Source: Hyphomonas sp. CY54-11-8
Lineage (GTDB): Bacteria; Pseudomonadota; Alphaproteobacteria; Caulobacterales; Hyphomonadaceae
NCBI RefSeq assembly: GCF_000682735.1
Contig: NZ_AWFD01000035.1
Coordinates: forward strand, 124,001 to 188,000
Length of the DNA: 64,000 nucleotides
Direction of reading: 5' to 3'
A program made the translations under genes and the position numbers. The notes below the pieces were generated by a model. It worked only from the letters and a program-made list of their open reading frames with translations. It searched no databases and was not told the origin of the DNA. Shown here piece by piece: positions 7,710 to 16,975 of the stretch. Every line of letters starts with the position of its first letter. Position 1 is the first letter of the stretch.

Positions 7710-9896
7710 CTATCTCAGTGCCTGATCCTTGATCGGAAGTTGCCGGATGCGCTTTCCGGTGGCGGCAAAAATGGCGTTCAGAACTGCAGGAGGTGCAACA
7801 GCGATGGTTGGCTCACCCACGCCACCCCAGAAACCACCGGAGGGCATCACGAGCGTTTCCACTTCAGGCATCTCGGCGATCCGCATCGAATTGTAGGTAT
7901 TGAAATTCTTCTGCTGCGTTTCACCGTCTTCGAATGTGATTTCCTGATGCAGCATGGCGGAAAGGCCGTAAACGAACGACCCTGCGACCTGAGCATCGAT
8001 CTGCTGCGGGTTGACGCCGTAGCCTGGGTCAGTAGCGGCAACGATTCGGTGCATTTTCAGCTCACCGTCATCGCCGACTGTCACTTCTGCACAAGCAGCC
8101 GTGTAGCTCCCGAAGGAGTAGAAGCAGCAAAGGCCGCGGGAGAGCCCGTCATCGGCGCCCCATCCGGACTTGTCCGCAACAGCCTGCAGGACAGTTGCCA
8201 TTTTCGGACTGTCCTTCAGGTGCGCCAGACGGAACTCCAGCGGATCCCGGCCGGCCGCATGGGCAAGCTCGTCCATGAAGCATTCCAGATAGATGGCGTT
8301 CTGGTTCGCATTCACCCCGCGCCAGAAACCGGGCCGGACAGGCGGGTTACGCATCGCGTGGTCAACCAGCAGGTTAGGGAAAGTGTACTTGATCGTCTGG
8401 TCTTCGACGCGCGCATCCACACCGGATGGAAGCAATCCCTGGAACACGATCATGTCGGCACCATCCGTCAAGGCTTGCGGCATGATGCCGGCAAGGATGG
8501 ACTGACCGGAAATGCGAATTTTCAGGCCAGTCAAATTGCCGTCGGCATCCAGCGCGCCCTGGCAGTAAGCCTTGGTGATCGGGTGAAAGAAGCCCTGTTC
8601 CATGTCCTCTTCGCGAGACCAGAGCAGTTTGATCGGTGTACCTGGCATTTGCTTGGCAATCTTCACCGCCTGAGAAATATAGTCCGAGGCCCCCTTGCGG
8701 CCAAAACCGCCACCCAGCAATTGTTTGTAAACCTCACAATTCTGGATAGGCAGATCCGCGGCTTCGGATGTAGCGGCCAATGCGGCTTCACCATTCTGCG
8801 TGGGGCACCAGACCTCACACTTCTCTGGCGTCCAGACGGCAATGGCATTCATCGGCTCCATGCAGGCATGGTTCTGATGGGGTGCATTGTATTTTGCTTC
8901 AATTACCTGCGCGGCATTGGAAAAAGCGGCATCCACGTCGCCCGCCTGATTGCCGACAAAAGTCTCGCTGGCCGTCAGGCCAGCATCGAGATCTGCTTCG
9001 AATGCAGAGCTTGAAAAGTTGGAGCCTTCGCCATCTTCCCATTCGATAGGAAGAGTATCCAGGGCTGTCTTGGCCTGCCACCAATAGTCTGCAACGACGG
9101 CTACGGACGTGTCGTCTACCTGGACGACCGCTTTGACGCCCGGCATGGAGCTGACGGCTTCTGCATCGAACGATTTGAGTGATCCGCCACGTTTCGGTGC
9201 GGCTTTCACTGCGGCGTTCAGCATGCCGTCCATTTTCATGTCGGTCGTGTACTGTTGCTTGCCGGTGACTTTGTCCACCGTATCCAGCCGCTGAACCGAT
9301 TGCCCGACAATCTTCCATTCGGACGGGTCTTTCAGCGTCACGCTCTCGGGGGCCGGCAGTTCTGCGGCGTCGGCAACGACTTCTCCGAAGCGCAGAGTCT
9401 TGCCGGATGGACTGTGTGTGATGATGCTCTTTGCTGCGGAGCATTCTTCGACTGGCACACCCCAACGATTTGCAGCCGCCTGCACCAGCATCATACGAGC
9501 GGCGGCGCCGCCTTCCCGGACATAGTCATGGCTGGTGCGGATACCCCGGCTGCCACCCGTAAGGAAGTCGCCCCATACGCGGTCACGGGCAAGGTTTTGA
9601 CCAGGCGTGGGGTATTCCGTTTTCACATAGTCCCAATCGCATTCCAATTCCTCGGCGACCAATTGCGCGAGGCCGGTCAGCGTACCCTGACCCATTTCAG
9701 AGCGGGCGATGCGAACGGTGACGATATCATCGGTTCCGATATGGACCCATGCATTCACTTCCGGTGGCGGTGGGCCAGCTTCTGCCGGAGCGTCTTTTCC
9801 GCCCGGTCCACAAGCAGCAAGAATGCCGATGGTTAGGCCGGTGGCTCCGGTTCCGACAATAAATCCGCGACGGGAAAGACCTGGTACAGTAGTCAT
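7710..9896 (-). CDS. Molybdenum hydroxylase large subunit, isoquinoline 1-oxidoreductase beta-like
   Basis: A 728-residue molybdopterin-binding subunit of the xanthine oxidase family, of the IorB/aldehyde-dehydrogenase branch with duplicated N-terminal domain. The N-terminus has a Tat motif (SRRGFIVGTG) and a lipobox-like LAACGPGG, so it should act in the periplasm, possibly anchored. QLLGGGFGRKG and the C-terminal GGVGEPTIAVAPP, with the catalytic glutamate, mark the active site. The enzyme would hydroxylate an aromatic N-heterocycle or oxidise an aldehyde; substrate cannot be inferred. The start at 9896 follows the ribosome site GAGGAG; an upstream in-frame ATG at 9977 overlaps the small-subunit gene. 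Downstream genes for a cytochrome and Sox proteins follow without a gap. Confidence 0.9.
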   Translation of the reverse strand: MTTVPGLSRRGFIVGTGATGLTIGILAACGPGGKDAPAEAGPPPPEVNAWVHIGTDDIVTVRIARSEMGQGTLTGLAQLVAEELECDWDYVKTEYPTPGQNLARDRVWGDFLTGGSRGIRTSHDYVREGGAAARMMLVQAAANRWGVPVEECSAAKSIITHSPSGKTLRFGEVVADAAELPAPESVTLKDPSEWKIVGQSVQRLDTVDKVTGKQQYTTDMKMDGMLNAAVKAAPKRGGSLKSFDAEAVSSMPGVKAVVQVDDTSVAVVADYWWQAKTALDTLPIEWEDGEGSNFSSSAFEADLDAGLTASETFVGNQAGDVDAAFSNAAQVIEAKYNAPHQNHACMEPMNAIAVWTPEKCEVWCPTQNGEAALAATSEAADLPIQNCEVYKQLLGGGFGRKGASDYISQAVKIAKQMPGTPIKLLWSREEDMEQGFFHPITKAYCQGALDADGNLTGLKIRISGQSILAGIMPQALTDGADMIVFQGLLPSGVDARVEDQTIKYTFPNLLVDHAMRNPPVRPGFWRGVNANQNAIYLECFMDELAHAAGRDPLEFRLAHLKDSPKMATVLQAVADKSGWGADDGLSRGLCCFYSFGSYTAACAEVTVGDDGELKMHRIVAATDPGYGVNPQQIDAQVAGSFVYGLSAMLHQEITFEDGETQQKNFNTYNSMRIAEMPEVETLVMPSGGFWGGVGEPTIAVAPPAVLNAIFAATGKRIRQLPIKDQALR

Positions 9897-9910
9897 TTTT
9901 TCAGTCCTCC

Positions 9911-10366
9911 TCAGGCTTTCTTCGTCTTGGCAAGGTGAATGCCTTTGCGGACGCGGGTGAACGTTCCGCACCGGCAAATATTTGTGATCGTAGCGTCGAT
10001 GTCTTCATCCGAGGCATCTGGATTGTCGTTCAGCAGACCGGCGGCGGCCATGATCATGCCCGGCTGGCAGAAGCCGCACTGAGGCACATCAAGCTCGACC
10101 CAGGCTTGCTGGACCGGATGACTGCCATCTTCTGACAGGCCTTCGATTGTGGTGATCTCCTCGTCACCCGCAAGCGCGCCTACTGGATAAACACAGGACC
10201 GGACGGCCTGACCGTCGATATGGATCGTGCAGGCGCCGCATTCGGCGATGCCGCAACCGTATTTCGTGCCGGTAAGCCCGAGTTGTTCGCGAATGACCCA
10301 GAGCAGAGGCGTTGAATCATCAACATCAACTGTCATCACCTGCCCATTGACCTTGAGTGTTGCCAT
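9911..10366 (-). CDS. Molybdenum hydroxylase [2Fe-2S] small subunit, IorA-like
   Basis: A 151-residue protein with the two [2Fe-2S] clusters of the family. Cys38, 43, 46 and 58 form the plant-ferredoxin cluster (CGIAECGAC). Cys97, 100, 131 and 133 form the second (CGFC ... CRC). It carries electrons from the molybdenum site to an outside acceptor. It lacks a signal peptide and would travel with the Tat-signalled large subunit, as in other exported hydroxylases. It is the first gene of the block that runs to moaE. The ribosome site GGAG lies seven bases before the ATG. Confidence 0.92.
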   Translation of the reverse strand: MATLKVNGQVMTVDVDDSTPLLWVIREQLGLTGTKYGCGIAECGACTIHIDGQAVRSCVYPVGALAGDEEITTIEGLSEDGSHPVQQAWVELDVPQCGFCQPGMIMAAAGLLNDNPDASDEDIDATITNICRCGTFTRVRKGIHLAKTKKA

Positions 10367-10501
10367 TTGAATGCTCCGAGTTTTCGAGATAGTTCCGCTA
10401 GGTGAACACTATTCCAATCACGAACGTATTGCACGCCCCGGTGCTTTTTATTTTTTGGGTGCTGGCCATAAAGGCTGAATGCAGGGTTTGGATTGAGTGG
10501 C

Positions 10502-10520
10502 TTTTGGGGCCTTACCAAAA
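10502..10520. promoter_or_regulatory. Inverted repeat upstream of the hydroxylase/sox block
   Basis: The arms TTTTGG (10502-10507) and CCAAAA (10515-10520) flank seven bases, about 136 bp upstream of the IorA-like start. The gap 10367-10580 should hold the promoter for the whole block, and this is its clearest symmetric element. The AraC-type regulator encoded next to it is a candidate binder, although AraC proteins more often use direct repeats. Confidence 0.3.
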
Positions 10521-10567
10521 CTCCAACTCGTGATTCCTGCAAAATGCATAAAGTTTTAGAGGCGAAA

Positions 10568-10589
10568 CGCCTGTCTCGAATCACAGGCG
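10568..10589 (-). terminator. Hairpin spanning the araC-type gene stop
   Basis: CGCCTGT (10568-10574) and ACAGGCG (10583-10589) are perfect 7-bp arms around an eight-base loop. The stop codon of the AraC-type gene (10583-10581) sits at the loop edge. Only a weak T-rich tract follows on the minus strand, so termination may be partial. Confidence 0.45.
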
Positions 10590-11615
10590 ATTTTCGTGGG
10601 CTTCATCACGATACGAGCCAGGGGTTTTTCCTGCCCATCGTTTGAACGCTCGGGTGAAGGCGCTTTGCTCGGAAAATCCGGTCAGGAAAGCGACCTGGGC
10701 GATCGAGTATCGGGTGTCGGTCAGAAACTTTTCGGCGAGTTGCCAGCGCGCCTCGTCAACGAGAGACTGAAATGTGTGCCCCTGATCGGCGAGGCGGCGC
10801 TGAAGGGTCCGGGCGCTCATACCCATTCCCGATGCGATATCTGCCAGCGTGGGAATCCCTTCGCTCAGCGTATTGGCGATCTGGACGATAACCTGACGAT
10901 CCAGTGCTTCCTCATGATCATCATCGAGCATGGTCTCCTCAATATGGGACGTCAGAAAGCGCCAGATACTCTCATCCCCAACGGTATTTTTCCGATCGAG
11001 GCGCTCCTCTGGCAAAACGATCGCATCAATTTCCGCACCGAACGTCACGGGGCATCTGAAGTAGGCCTCCAGCGCCTCCAGGGATCCCGCAGGTTCAGGG
11101 TGACGAAACTGGACTGCGTGGGGTTTGTTTTCCGGGAAAGTCGTTTCCCGGCACATGGCGACATAGGTTCCCAAGGTGCCTTCAGTTGATAGATACATGC
11201 CCAGCCGCTTGGGTTCGAGCCGCTGGTGGGTCCACATGCTGAAACCGTCCTTTTCGACAAGCCGAAAAGTGGCTGTTGTGTTGTAAGCGCGCGCGTACCG
11301 GTCCATCCGCTGAAAGGAACGGCGCAGCGTCGGAGCACACTTCCAGGCGAGGCCTACAGCGCCGAAATCAGCGCAGGTCATCGCTGCAGATGTGCGAAGG
11401 TGAAAGCTGATGTCCGGTGCTTCCGCCGCCGCAATGGTTTCGAGCAGCGCATAATACTGGGTGTCAAGAACCACCGTATTTGGGTTCGATGCTTCTTCTT
11501 CGGTTATGCCCATGCCCGCGAACAGCTCCGCTCGATCAAGCGACTCTGGCGCCTGATCGATCATCTTCTTCACAAACATTGACGCGACGTAGGTCATGTC
11601 CCCCAAGTCTCTCAT
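10581..11615 (-). CDS. AraC family transcriptional regulator
   Basis: A 344-residue regulator with a large N-terminal effector domain of the Arabinose_bd/OruR type (residues about 20-210) and a C-terminal double helix-turn-helix (about 240-335). The latter contains TLADIASGMGMSARTLQRRLADQG and the conserved SEQSAFTRAFKRW AraC signature. Such regulators often activate catabolic operons beside them. The gene lies directly upstream of the IorA-like block and on the same strand, with 214 bases between. An alternative start at 11597 (MTYVASMF) has a purine-rich but very close ribosome site. Confidence 0.88.
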   Translation of the reverse strand: MRDLGDMTYVASMFVKKMIDQAPESLDRAELFAGMGITEEEASNPNTVVLDTQYYALLETIAAAEAPDISFHLRTSAAMTCADFGAVGLAWKCAPTLRRSFQRMDRYARAYNTTATFRLVEKDGFSMWTHQRLEPKRLGMYLSTEGTLGTYVAMCRETTFPENKPHAVQFRHPEPAGSLEALEAYFRCPVTFGAEIDAIVLPEERLDRKNTVGDESIWRFLTSHIEETMLDDDHEEALDRQVIVQIANTLSEGIPTLADIASGMGMSARTLQRRLADQGHTFQSLVDEARWQLAEKFLTDTRYSIAQVAFLTGFSEQSAFTRAFKRWAGKTPGSYRDEAHENRL

Positions 11616-11830
11616 TCGCCGGCTGTGTGATCCCCCGATCCGATCACGATACCTTCCAATAGGCAGTTTTTCGCGAGGCTCAACCCCTCATTCGTCCGGT
11701 CTGCGCTGTATTTCTGTCCGACGCGACGCCAACGGACTTCTGGCAAGTTTGAAAGTGACCACCAATATTCTGTGTGAATGCGCCACGCGCGTATTAGGTT
11801 CGTGTGGAGACTAAAAGTGTATCGCCCAAT

Positions 11831-12523
11831 TCACTTGCGTTCTGTCTGCGGCAGTGATTTTTTGTATGTCTCGATACGTTGTTTGAGTGTTGGCCGACCC
11901 TTTCCGGTTGCGGTGGTATTCAAAATGTAGGCGTAGCCCAGACCGGCAGACGGCAGCAGGGCATCCGTAGGAAGTGCTTCGGTGGCCCAGGAAAGCATGG
12001 CGCCTGTCGCGCTGTGGGTCAGGCTGCGCTCCAGCCATTCAATTGATTCTGCCTGATCGAGATAGCCTTCATTCTGGGCTTGCAGAAGAATGGTGCGCCA
12101 CGCGGCGCGAGTTTCAGCCTGGCGTTCGGGTGGCACAATGCTGGCGTCGCTCTTGCCGCTTGTGTCAAGGAGCGCCCGCCAAAGGGGGCGATAGAATTCC
12201 GGGTCTTGCGTATAATAGCTGACAGCAAGTTCGTGCGCAGCAAACACCAGATCGAGCGGGTTCCTGGCTTTCAGTGAAGCAAATCTCTCGATGAAGTTCT
12301 GCCGGTCTTCCAGAACGGCCAGGACGACGGCTTGCTTCGATCCAAAAAGATTATAGGCGGTCGCGATGCTTACGCCTGCGCGGCTGGCGATCAGCCGCAT
12401 TGAAGGATTGGTATCACCTGTCTCCCGAATGAGGTCGCGCACAGCGCGCACAATCCTTTGGCGGCGTTCTTCTTTCGCGCGCTCACGGCGTCCTATGTCC
12501 GGTAGTGTTGCGGTGCTTGTCAT
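11831..12523 (-). CDS. TetR family transcriptional regulator
   Basis: A 230-residue protein with an N-terminal TetR helix-turn-helix (SMRLIASRAGVSIATAYNLFGSKQAV, residues about 40-66) and an all-helical ligand domain. Its ATG overlaps the stop of the upstream FAD oxidoreductase gene, so it is the last gene of the catabolic operon that starts near 17214. A repressor at the end of the operon it controls is common. A palindrome typical of TetR sites stands before the first gene of this operon, at 17241-17254. Confidence 0.88.
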   Translation of the reverse strand: MTSTATLPDIGRRERAKEERRQRIVRAVRDLIRETGDTNPSMRLIASRAGVSIATAYNLFGSKQAVVLAVLEDRQNFIERFASLKARNPLDLVFAAHELAVSYYTQDPEFYRPLWRALLDTSGKSDASIVPPERQAETRAAWRTILLQAQNEGYLDQAESIEWLERSLTHSATGAMLSWATEALPTDALLPSAGLGYAYILNTTATGKGRPTLKQRIETYKKSLPQTERK

Positions 12524-14040
12524 GATGCGAGATGCTCATCCTGCTTGAGACGGATGATATCGGCTTGGGGGTCGATTTGAAGCGCCGACAGCATGTCGGC
12601 TCTCTCCGGACCAGGCGGTGGTGGGTATGCTGTCGCGTTTGCTTTTTTTCCGCGAGCCCAAAAGTAGAGCACTTTTGCAAGATTACCTGGTTTGCCAAGC
12701 CACTTATCCGGATGTTCCAGCATGTGGAATCCCCGCATCGCTTCGCGCAACAGGCGGGTATCGGATCGAAGGGCAATCCGCACGCCGTCTTCCGCGAAAC
12801 TCTCAAGCACGCGCGAACGGACTGATTGTGCCGCATCAGGCATCAGGTTCCGTTGAGCCCGCCGTATCGCGCTCCGGTCCTGTTTTCGTTGGTTGAGGTA
12901 ATAGGGGCGGAGGTCACTCTGGATGCGCTCATGATATGCAATGGCGCGTTTGGTCGGGTCAGCGGACTCTTCGAGCGTCTGGCGAAGCAGCTGTGCACTG
13001 ACTGCAGCGAAGGAGCAGCCCCGGCCGTAGAGCGGGTTTGTCCGGACCAATGTGTCGCCGAGCGGAAAATAACCGAGCGCGGCAGGCTTTCCGTCTACAA
13101 CCGTATCGCGCCAGCGATTGTTCAGGTCCCCCATGCCGAAGACTTTGCTGGTCGCCTCAGACCGGTCCTCGTTGGTCCATGGCCGAAGGCCCGGCAGCAT
13201 TAGTGTGATGCGGTGGAATATATCCGGGTTGAGGATGTTTTTCCGCAACTCCATCTCGATTTCCGGCAGAGCGATGGTAATGGAGAAGTTTCCGTTGTCT
13301 CCGGGGAAGACGCCAAACTTCAGATAACCCAGATCCCCGGAGGCGGGTGGGTTCGATTTGCGATCCGGTTCGGCGCAGCCAGGCAGAAGGCGGTAGTGCC
13401 GGGTAAAGTAGAGGATCCCGGCGGTTTCACTTTCTTCACGTATGTTCGCGCCTTCTTGCATCAGCTGTTCCATGGTGAAGCCGCCCTTGCCAGAGGCGTC
13501 AACAACAAGCTCTGCCTCGATGGAAGTCTGCGTGTCGTCCTGTTCGCCCTCGACGCCGCTGACTGTGAAGACCCCATCAGCGCCTTTCGCAGTGATGAGT
13601 TTACAGACGAAGAATCCGGTCCGCACTTCTACATTCGGCAGAGATTCGACGTATCTGCGGATAACCATTTCCAGCGTTGTGCGCCGGCTGGTGATGATCG
13701 TCAGATCACTGTCTTCAGGCTGTGGCCGGTAATTTTGTTGCTGCTGCTCGGTGAGCATCATATCGAAAGTGAGCTCACGAACACCATGAGTCATGAGACT
13801 GTCCAGCAAGGCCGGATGCTCATCCTTCAGAATGGTGCGAAGACGGGCCAGGAAGGCGTGGCTCTGCCGGACATGACCGACACCGGTTCTTTTCCAGGTG
13901 CGAAACAGGTCGTCGGGTTCAATCTTTCCGATAGGACCGTCCCTTTCGAGCACAAGGATGTCGCGTCCCGTTGGCTGAAGCATCAGCGCAGTACAAAGTC
14001 CGCCGATCCCCGCGCCGATTACAATGACTTTTTCGGTCAT
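12520..14040 (-). CDS. FAD-dependent oxidoreductase, possible monooxygenase
   Basis: A 506-residue flavoprotein. The N-terminal VIVIGAGIGGLCTAL is the FAD-binding Rossmann motif with an acid (LERD) closing the second strand. Around residue 330 the sequence LGDTLVRTNPLYGRGCSFAA matches the second FAD motif of group A flavin monooxygenases and geranylgeranyl-reductase-like proteins. No membrane segment is seen. It lies seven bases after the epoxide-hydrolase-like gene and overlaps the TetR start. It may oxygenate the compound that the hydrolases then open; substrate unknown. Confidence 0.8.
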   Translation of the reverse strand: MTEKVIVIGAGIGGLCTALMLQPTGRDILVLERDGPIGKIEPDDLFRTWKRTGVGHVRQSHAFLARLRTILKDEHPALLDSLMTHGVRELTFDMMLTEQQQQNYRPQPEDSDLTIITSRRTTLEMVIRRYVESLPNVEVRTGFFVCKLITAKGADGVFTVSGVEGEQDDTQTSIEAELVVDASGKGGFTMEQLMQEGANIREESETAGILYFTRHYRLLPGCAEPDRKSNPPASGDLGYLKFGVFPGDNGNFSITIALPEIEMELRKNILNPDIFHRITLMLPGLRPWTNEDRSEATSKVFGMGDLNNRWRDTVVDGKPAALGYFPLGDTLVRTNPLYGRGCSFAAVSAQLLRQTLEESADPTKRAIAYHERIQSDLRPYYLNQRKQDRSAIRRAQRNLMPDAAQSVRSRVLESFAEDGVRIALRSDTRLLREAMRGFHMLEHPDKWLGKPGNLAKVLYFWARGKKANATAYPPPPGPERADMLSALQIDPQADIIRLKQDEHLAS

Positions 14041-14047
14041 GTCTGCT

Positions 14048-15016
14048 TCACTTTCCGGTGTCCACGCTTTTCAGGAACGCCAATATCTGGGCATTGACCT
14101 CGTCGGGGGCTTCTTGTTGCGTCCAGTGCCCGATGCCTTCGATCATATGATTGATGCGAAGATCCTTCACGAAGTGCGGCATCATCTTGATGGCCTCGGC
14201 CGCCATCATCACCACCCCGTCATTCGTGCCGGCCACGAACATGGCGGGTTGGTGGATCTCTGTCGGCGCACCGTCGGTCATTTCCCATGTCAGGTCATGA
14301 TTGCGGTAGTAGTTGATTGGACCACGCATAGTGGAGTTGGCAAACTCATTTGTGTAGAAATCAAGATCCGCTTCAGTCAGCCATAGGGGCAGTGTTTTCG
14401 GGTCAGGCAGGCCGGACAGCAGATCGTCATCTTCCGCTTTCTGTGGAAGTGCGGTCAGGTCCGTTTCCCCACCAGCCATGCAAAGGAACTTGCGGAGGCT
14501 GGTCTTCAGGTCTGCTTCGAATTCCGCTTCAGCGACACCGGGTTCCTGGAAATAAAGCTGATAGAAGAACTGGCCTTTGAACATCTCCCGCATCAAAGGC
14601 ATCGGCTGTACGGGAGAGCGTGGCATGAATGGCACCGATAGTCCGCCAACGGCGCGTACTTTGTCGGGGTGAAACAGAGCAGTCGCCCAGGCAGTCGGAG
14701 CACCCCAGTCATGACCGATCACGATGGCCTCATCATATCCGAGCGCGGGGATGAGGCCGATGATGTCATTTACTACCTCAACCTGATTATAGGCGGTAAT
14801 CTCTTCAGGCTTGTCGCTTTTGCCATAACCCCGCATGTCCGGAGCGACGACGTGATACCCAGCGGTTGCAAGGGGTTCGAATTGGTGGCGCCAGGAATAC
14901 CAGGACTCGGGAAACCCGTGCAGAAGCAGGACAAGAGGGCCTTCACCTGCTTCTGCAATATTCAGATTTATGCCGTTCGTCCCAACGCGCCTTCGCGTGA
15001 CGCCGGGCCGGCTCAT
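14048..15016 (-). CDS. Alpha/beta hydrolase, epoxide hydrolase type
   Basis: A 322-residue alpha/beta hydrolase. HGFPESWYSW gives the oxyanion-hole HGFP motif. GHDWGAPTAW is the nucleophile elbow with Asp rather than Ser, which marks epoxide hydrolases and haloalkane dehalogenases. GIGHWTQQEAP near the C-terminus provides the catalytic histidine, and cap-domain tyrosines (FFYQLYFQ, INYYRN) fit the epoxide hydrolase lid. It would convert an epoxide to a diol. The start overlaps the stop of the amidohydrolase gene upstream. Confidence 0.87.
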   Translation of the reverse strand: MSRPGVTRRRVGTNGINLNIAEAGEGPLVLLLHGFPESWYSWRHQFEPLATAGYHVVAPDMRGYGKSDKPEEITAYNQVEVVNDIIGLIPALGYDEAIVIGHDWGAPTAWATALFHPDKVRAVGGLSVPFMPRSPVQPMPLMREMFKGQFFYQLYFQEPGVAEAEFEADLKTSLRKFLCMAGGETDLTALPQKAEDDDLLSGLPDPKTLPLWLTEADLDFYTNEFANSTMRGPINYYRNHDLTWEMTDGAPTEIHQPAMFVAGTNDGVVMMAAEAIKMMPHFVKDLRINHMIEGIGHWTQQEAPDEVNAQILAFLKSVDTGK

Positions 15017-16707
15017 GCTGCCTCCATCGGATGTGTGTCAACCTGAGCACCGGGAAGGATAGCACCACGGGTGTCCTGATAACCATCGTCCGCAGACCAG
15101 GCGATGCCTCCGCCGACGATGACCGTGTCTACTCCGTGGGATTCGCGGACATAGCGGCTGCCGTCGCCTGGCACGTCCTGAACGTAGATCTCTTCTCCCC
15201 GGTCGATTGCGTCCGGATCGAAAATGACAATGTCAGCAACGTAGCCCGTTTGAAGCACGCCGCGGTCCGGAATGCCCCAGATGGCTGCCGTATCGTGGGT
15301 AACTTTCTTGACTGCCTCTTCGATGCTCATCGCCTTCAGATCACGAACGAAATGACCGAAAAGGTAACCCGTATCGCCATAGGTCGAGAATGAGAGGATG
15401 TGCGCCCCTCCATCGCTCGCGCCAATGTGGACGCGAGAATGTTTCAGCATGCTGGAGACTTTGTCGTCCGAATTGTGCCCCATGCTTGCGGCGATGAAAT
15501 GCGCATCGAGATCTTCCTCAAGTGATAGGTCGATCATCGCGTCAATTGGAGTCGTTCCCCGCATTTCGGCGATTTCGGCCAGTGTCTTGCCGACATATTT
15601 CTGGTTGTCTGCCGTGTTTACGTGACGGAGCCGCAGAAGCGGCCACATATTGCCCTGCTGCGCAGCTTCGGTGACCAGCTTCTTGCGAGTTTCCGCGTCA
15701 CGGAATGCCGCCATGATCTGATCGTGCGTACCAAAGCGCATGACCCCATACCAGCTCGGCAGGCGGATGAAGAGCAGACTTGGCACAGCGAAGCAGAAGC
15801 TGATGTCGATCGGTCGCGTCTGTACCTGCGGCCAGACGCGCGCACCGCGCGCGAACTGTTCGTCCACCCGGCGGATGACCTTGTCGACGGCATCCATATT
15901 GTCGGCGTTCACAAAGAGGGGCGAGAAGGTCGTCGGAATGCCATACTTCAGGGAAAGCTCTGCCAGCTGGTCCAGTCGCGCGATCGTCAGGTCCGGATCG
16001 TAGAATTCCGGAACGATCTGGAGCACGCGGCCATACTCTCCGAGAACGCTGGCCAATGCATCAACTTCACCGGCATCGGCATGGCGGCTCGGGACCGGCT
16101 GCAATTTTTCGTCCATGTCAACATAACTGGTCGACAGTCCGATGGCGCCGGCGTCCAGGCATTCACGCAGGACAGACTGCATGTCGGCAATTTCTGCGTC
16201 GGTTGCCGTGCGCTCCATCGCTGCGTCACCCATCACCCACAGGCGCAGGACGCTGTGTCCGACCAGGGGGGCAACGTTGATGGCAAGCCCCTTGCGAATA
16301 CGTGTGATGTATTCGGAAAAGGTTTCCCAGTCCCAGACGACGCCCTCTTCAAAGGCTTTGAGCGGCATCTCTTCGATCTGGTTGAACATGCCGACCAGTT
16401 TCATCCGATGTTCGGCCTTGAGCGGTGCGAGGGACAGTGAGCAATTCCCCGGTACGATGGTTGTCACGCCATGAGAAAGTGCAGGCTTCGCAAAGCCATC
16501 CCACAATAGCTGGGCATCAAAATGCGTGTGCGGATCGATGAATCCCGGGGCCACGATCCGTCCATCGGCGTCAATTTCCTTTGCTGCTGCGTTCGAGATA
16601 CGGCCGATCTTTTCGATCTTGCTCCCGCGCACAGCAATATCGGCCTTGTAGGCTGGTAGCCCGGACCCATCGACGACCGTACCGTTCCTGATGATCAGGT
16701 CATACAT
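15013..16707 (-). CDS. N-acyl-D-amino-acid deacylase-like amidohydrolase
   Basis: A 564-residue metal-dependent amidohydrolase. MYDLIIRNGTVVDGSG at the start and APGFIDPHTHFDAQ (metal ligands HTH) are typical of the D-aminoacylase group, and the C-terminal SDGGAH supplies the catalytic aspartate. These enzymes hydrolyse N-acyl amino acids or related amides; homologues are often found in sphingomonad and hyphomonad catabolic clusters without proven substrate. I chose the ATG at 16707, with GGGAG before it. A longer frame to 16812 would overlap the upstream small gene and shows no conserved residues. Confidence 0.85.
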   Translation of the reverse strand: MYDLIIRNGTVVDGSGLPAYKADIAVRGSKIEKIGRISNAAAKEIDADGRIVAPGFIDPHTHFDAQLLWDGFAKPALSHGVTTIVPGNCSLSLAPLKAEHRMKLVGMFNQIEEMPLKAFEEGVVWDWETFSEYITRIRKGLAINVAPLVGHSVLRLWVMGDAAMERTATDAEIADMQSVLRECLDAGAIGLSTSYVDMDEKLQPVPSRHADAGEVDALASVLGEYGRVLQIVPEFYDPDLTIARLDQLAELSLKYGIPTTFSPLFVNADNMDAVDKVIRRVDEQFARGARVWPQVQTRPIDISFCFAVPSLLFIRLPSWYGVMRFGTHDQIMAAFRDAETRKKLVTEAAQQGNMWPLLRLRHVNTADNQKYVGKTLAEIAEMRGTTPIDAMIDLSLEEDLDAHFIAASMGHNSDDKVSSMLKHSRVHIGASDGGAHILSFSTYGDTGYLFGHFVRDLKAMSIEEAVKKVTHDTAAIWGIPDRGVLQTGYVADIVIFDPDAIDRGEEIYVQDVPGDGSRYVRESHGVDTVIVGGGIAWSADDGYQDTRGAILPGAQVDTHPMEAA

Positions 16708-16723
16708 GTCAACTATCTCCCAT

Positions 16724-16975
16724 TTATTCGTTTGTTGTGTTGTCTGCGTATCGTTCTGAAGAGGCGATGAGGGCATCACGCACGAGCACCCAGTCGGCTC
16801 CGATGAGATCATCCGGTCTCTCGGCCTGGCAGCTCGAGAGCAGGGCGCGAGCGGCGAACTCGTCGAGCGTCACCTGCGTCCGGCCGCCATTGGCGTATTC
16901 CAGTGTCACCAGAAGTTCCGCTTCACCATCATGGGCAGCGGCAATGTGCACTTCCCGGATCTTGGCGGTGTTCAT
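16724..16975 (-). CDS. Small conserved-type hypothetical protein
   Basis: An 83-residue acidic protein with alternating strands (IREVHIAAAHDG, AELLVTLEYANG, TQVTLDEFAARALL) and no signal peptide, membrane segment or cysteine cluster. I do not recognise a family. The start overlaps the stop of the LysM-like gene (ATGA) and the stop lies 16 bases before the amidohydrolase start, so it is co-translated with them. The strand-rich first half and helical second half could be a small accessory or binding subunit; no function is claimed. Confidence 0.7.
   Translation of the reverse strand: MNTAKIREVHIAAAHDGEAELLVTLEYANGGRTQVTLDEFAARALLSSCQAERPDDLIGADWVLVRDALIASSERYADNTTNE

Noticed and set aside
10336..10584. 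An 82-codon open frame on the minus strand between the AraC-type gene and the IorA-like gene
   Set aside because: It spans the promoter region, overlaps both neighbours, has no ribosome site and shows no protein-like pattern.
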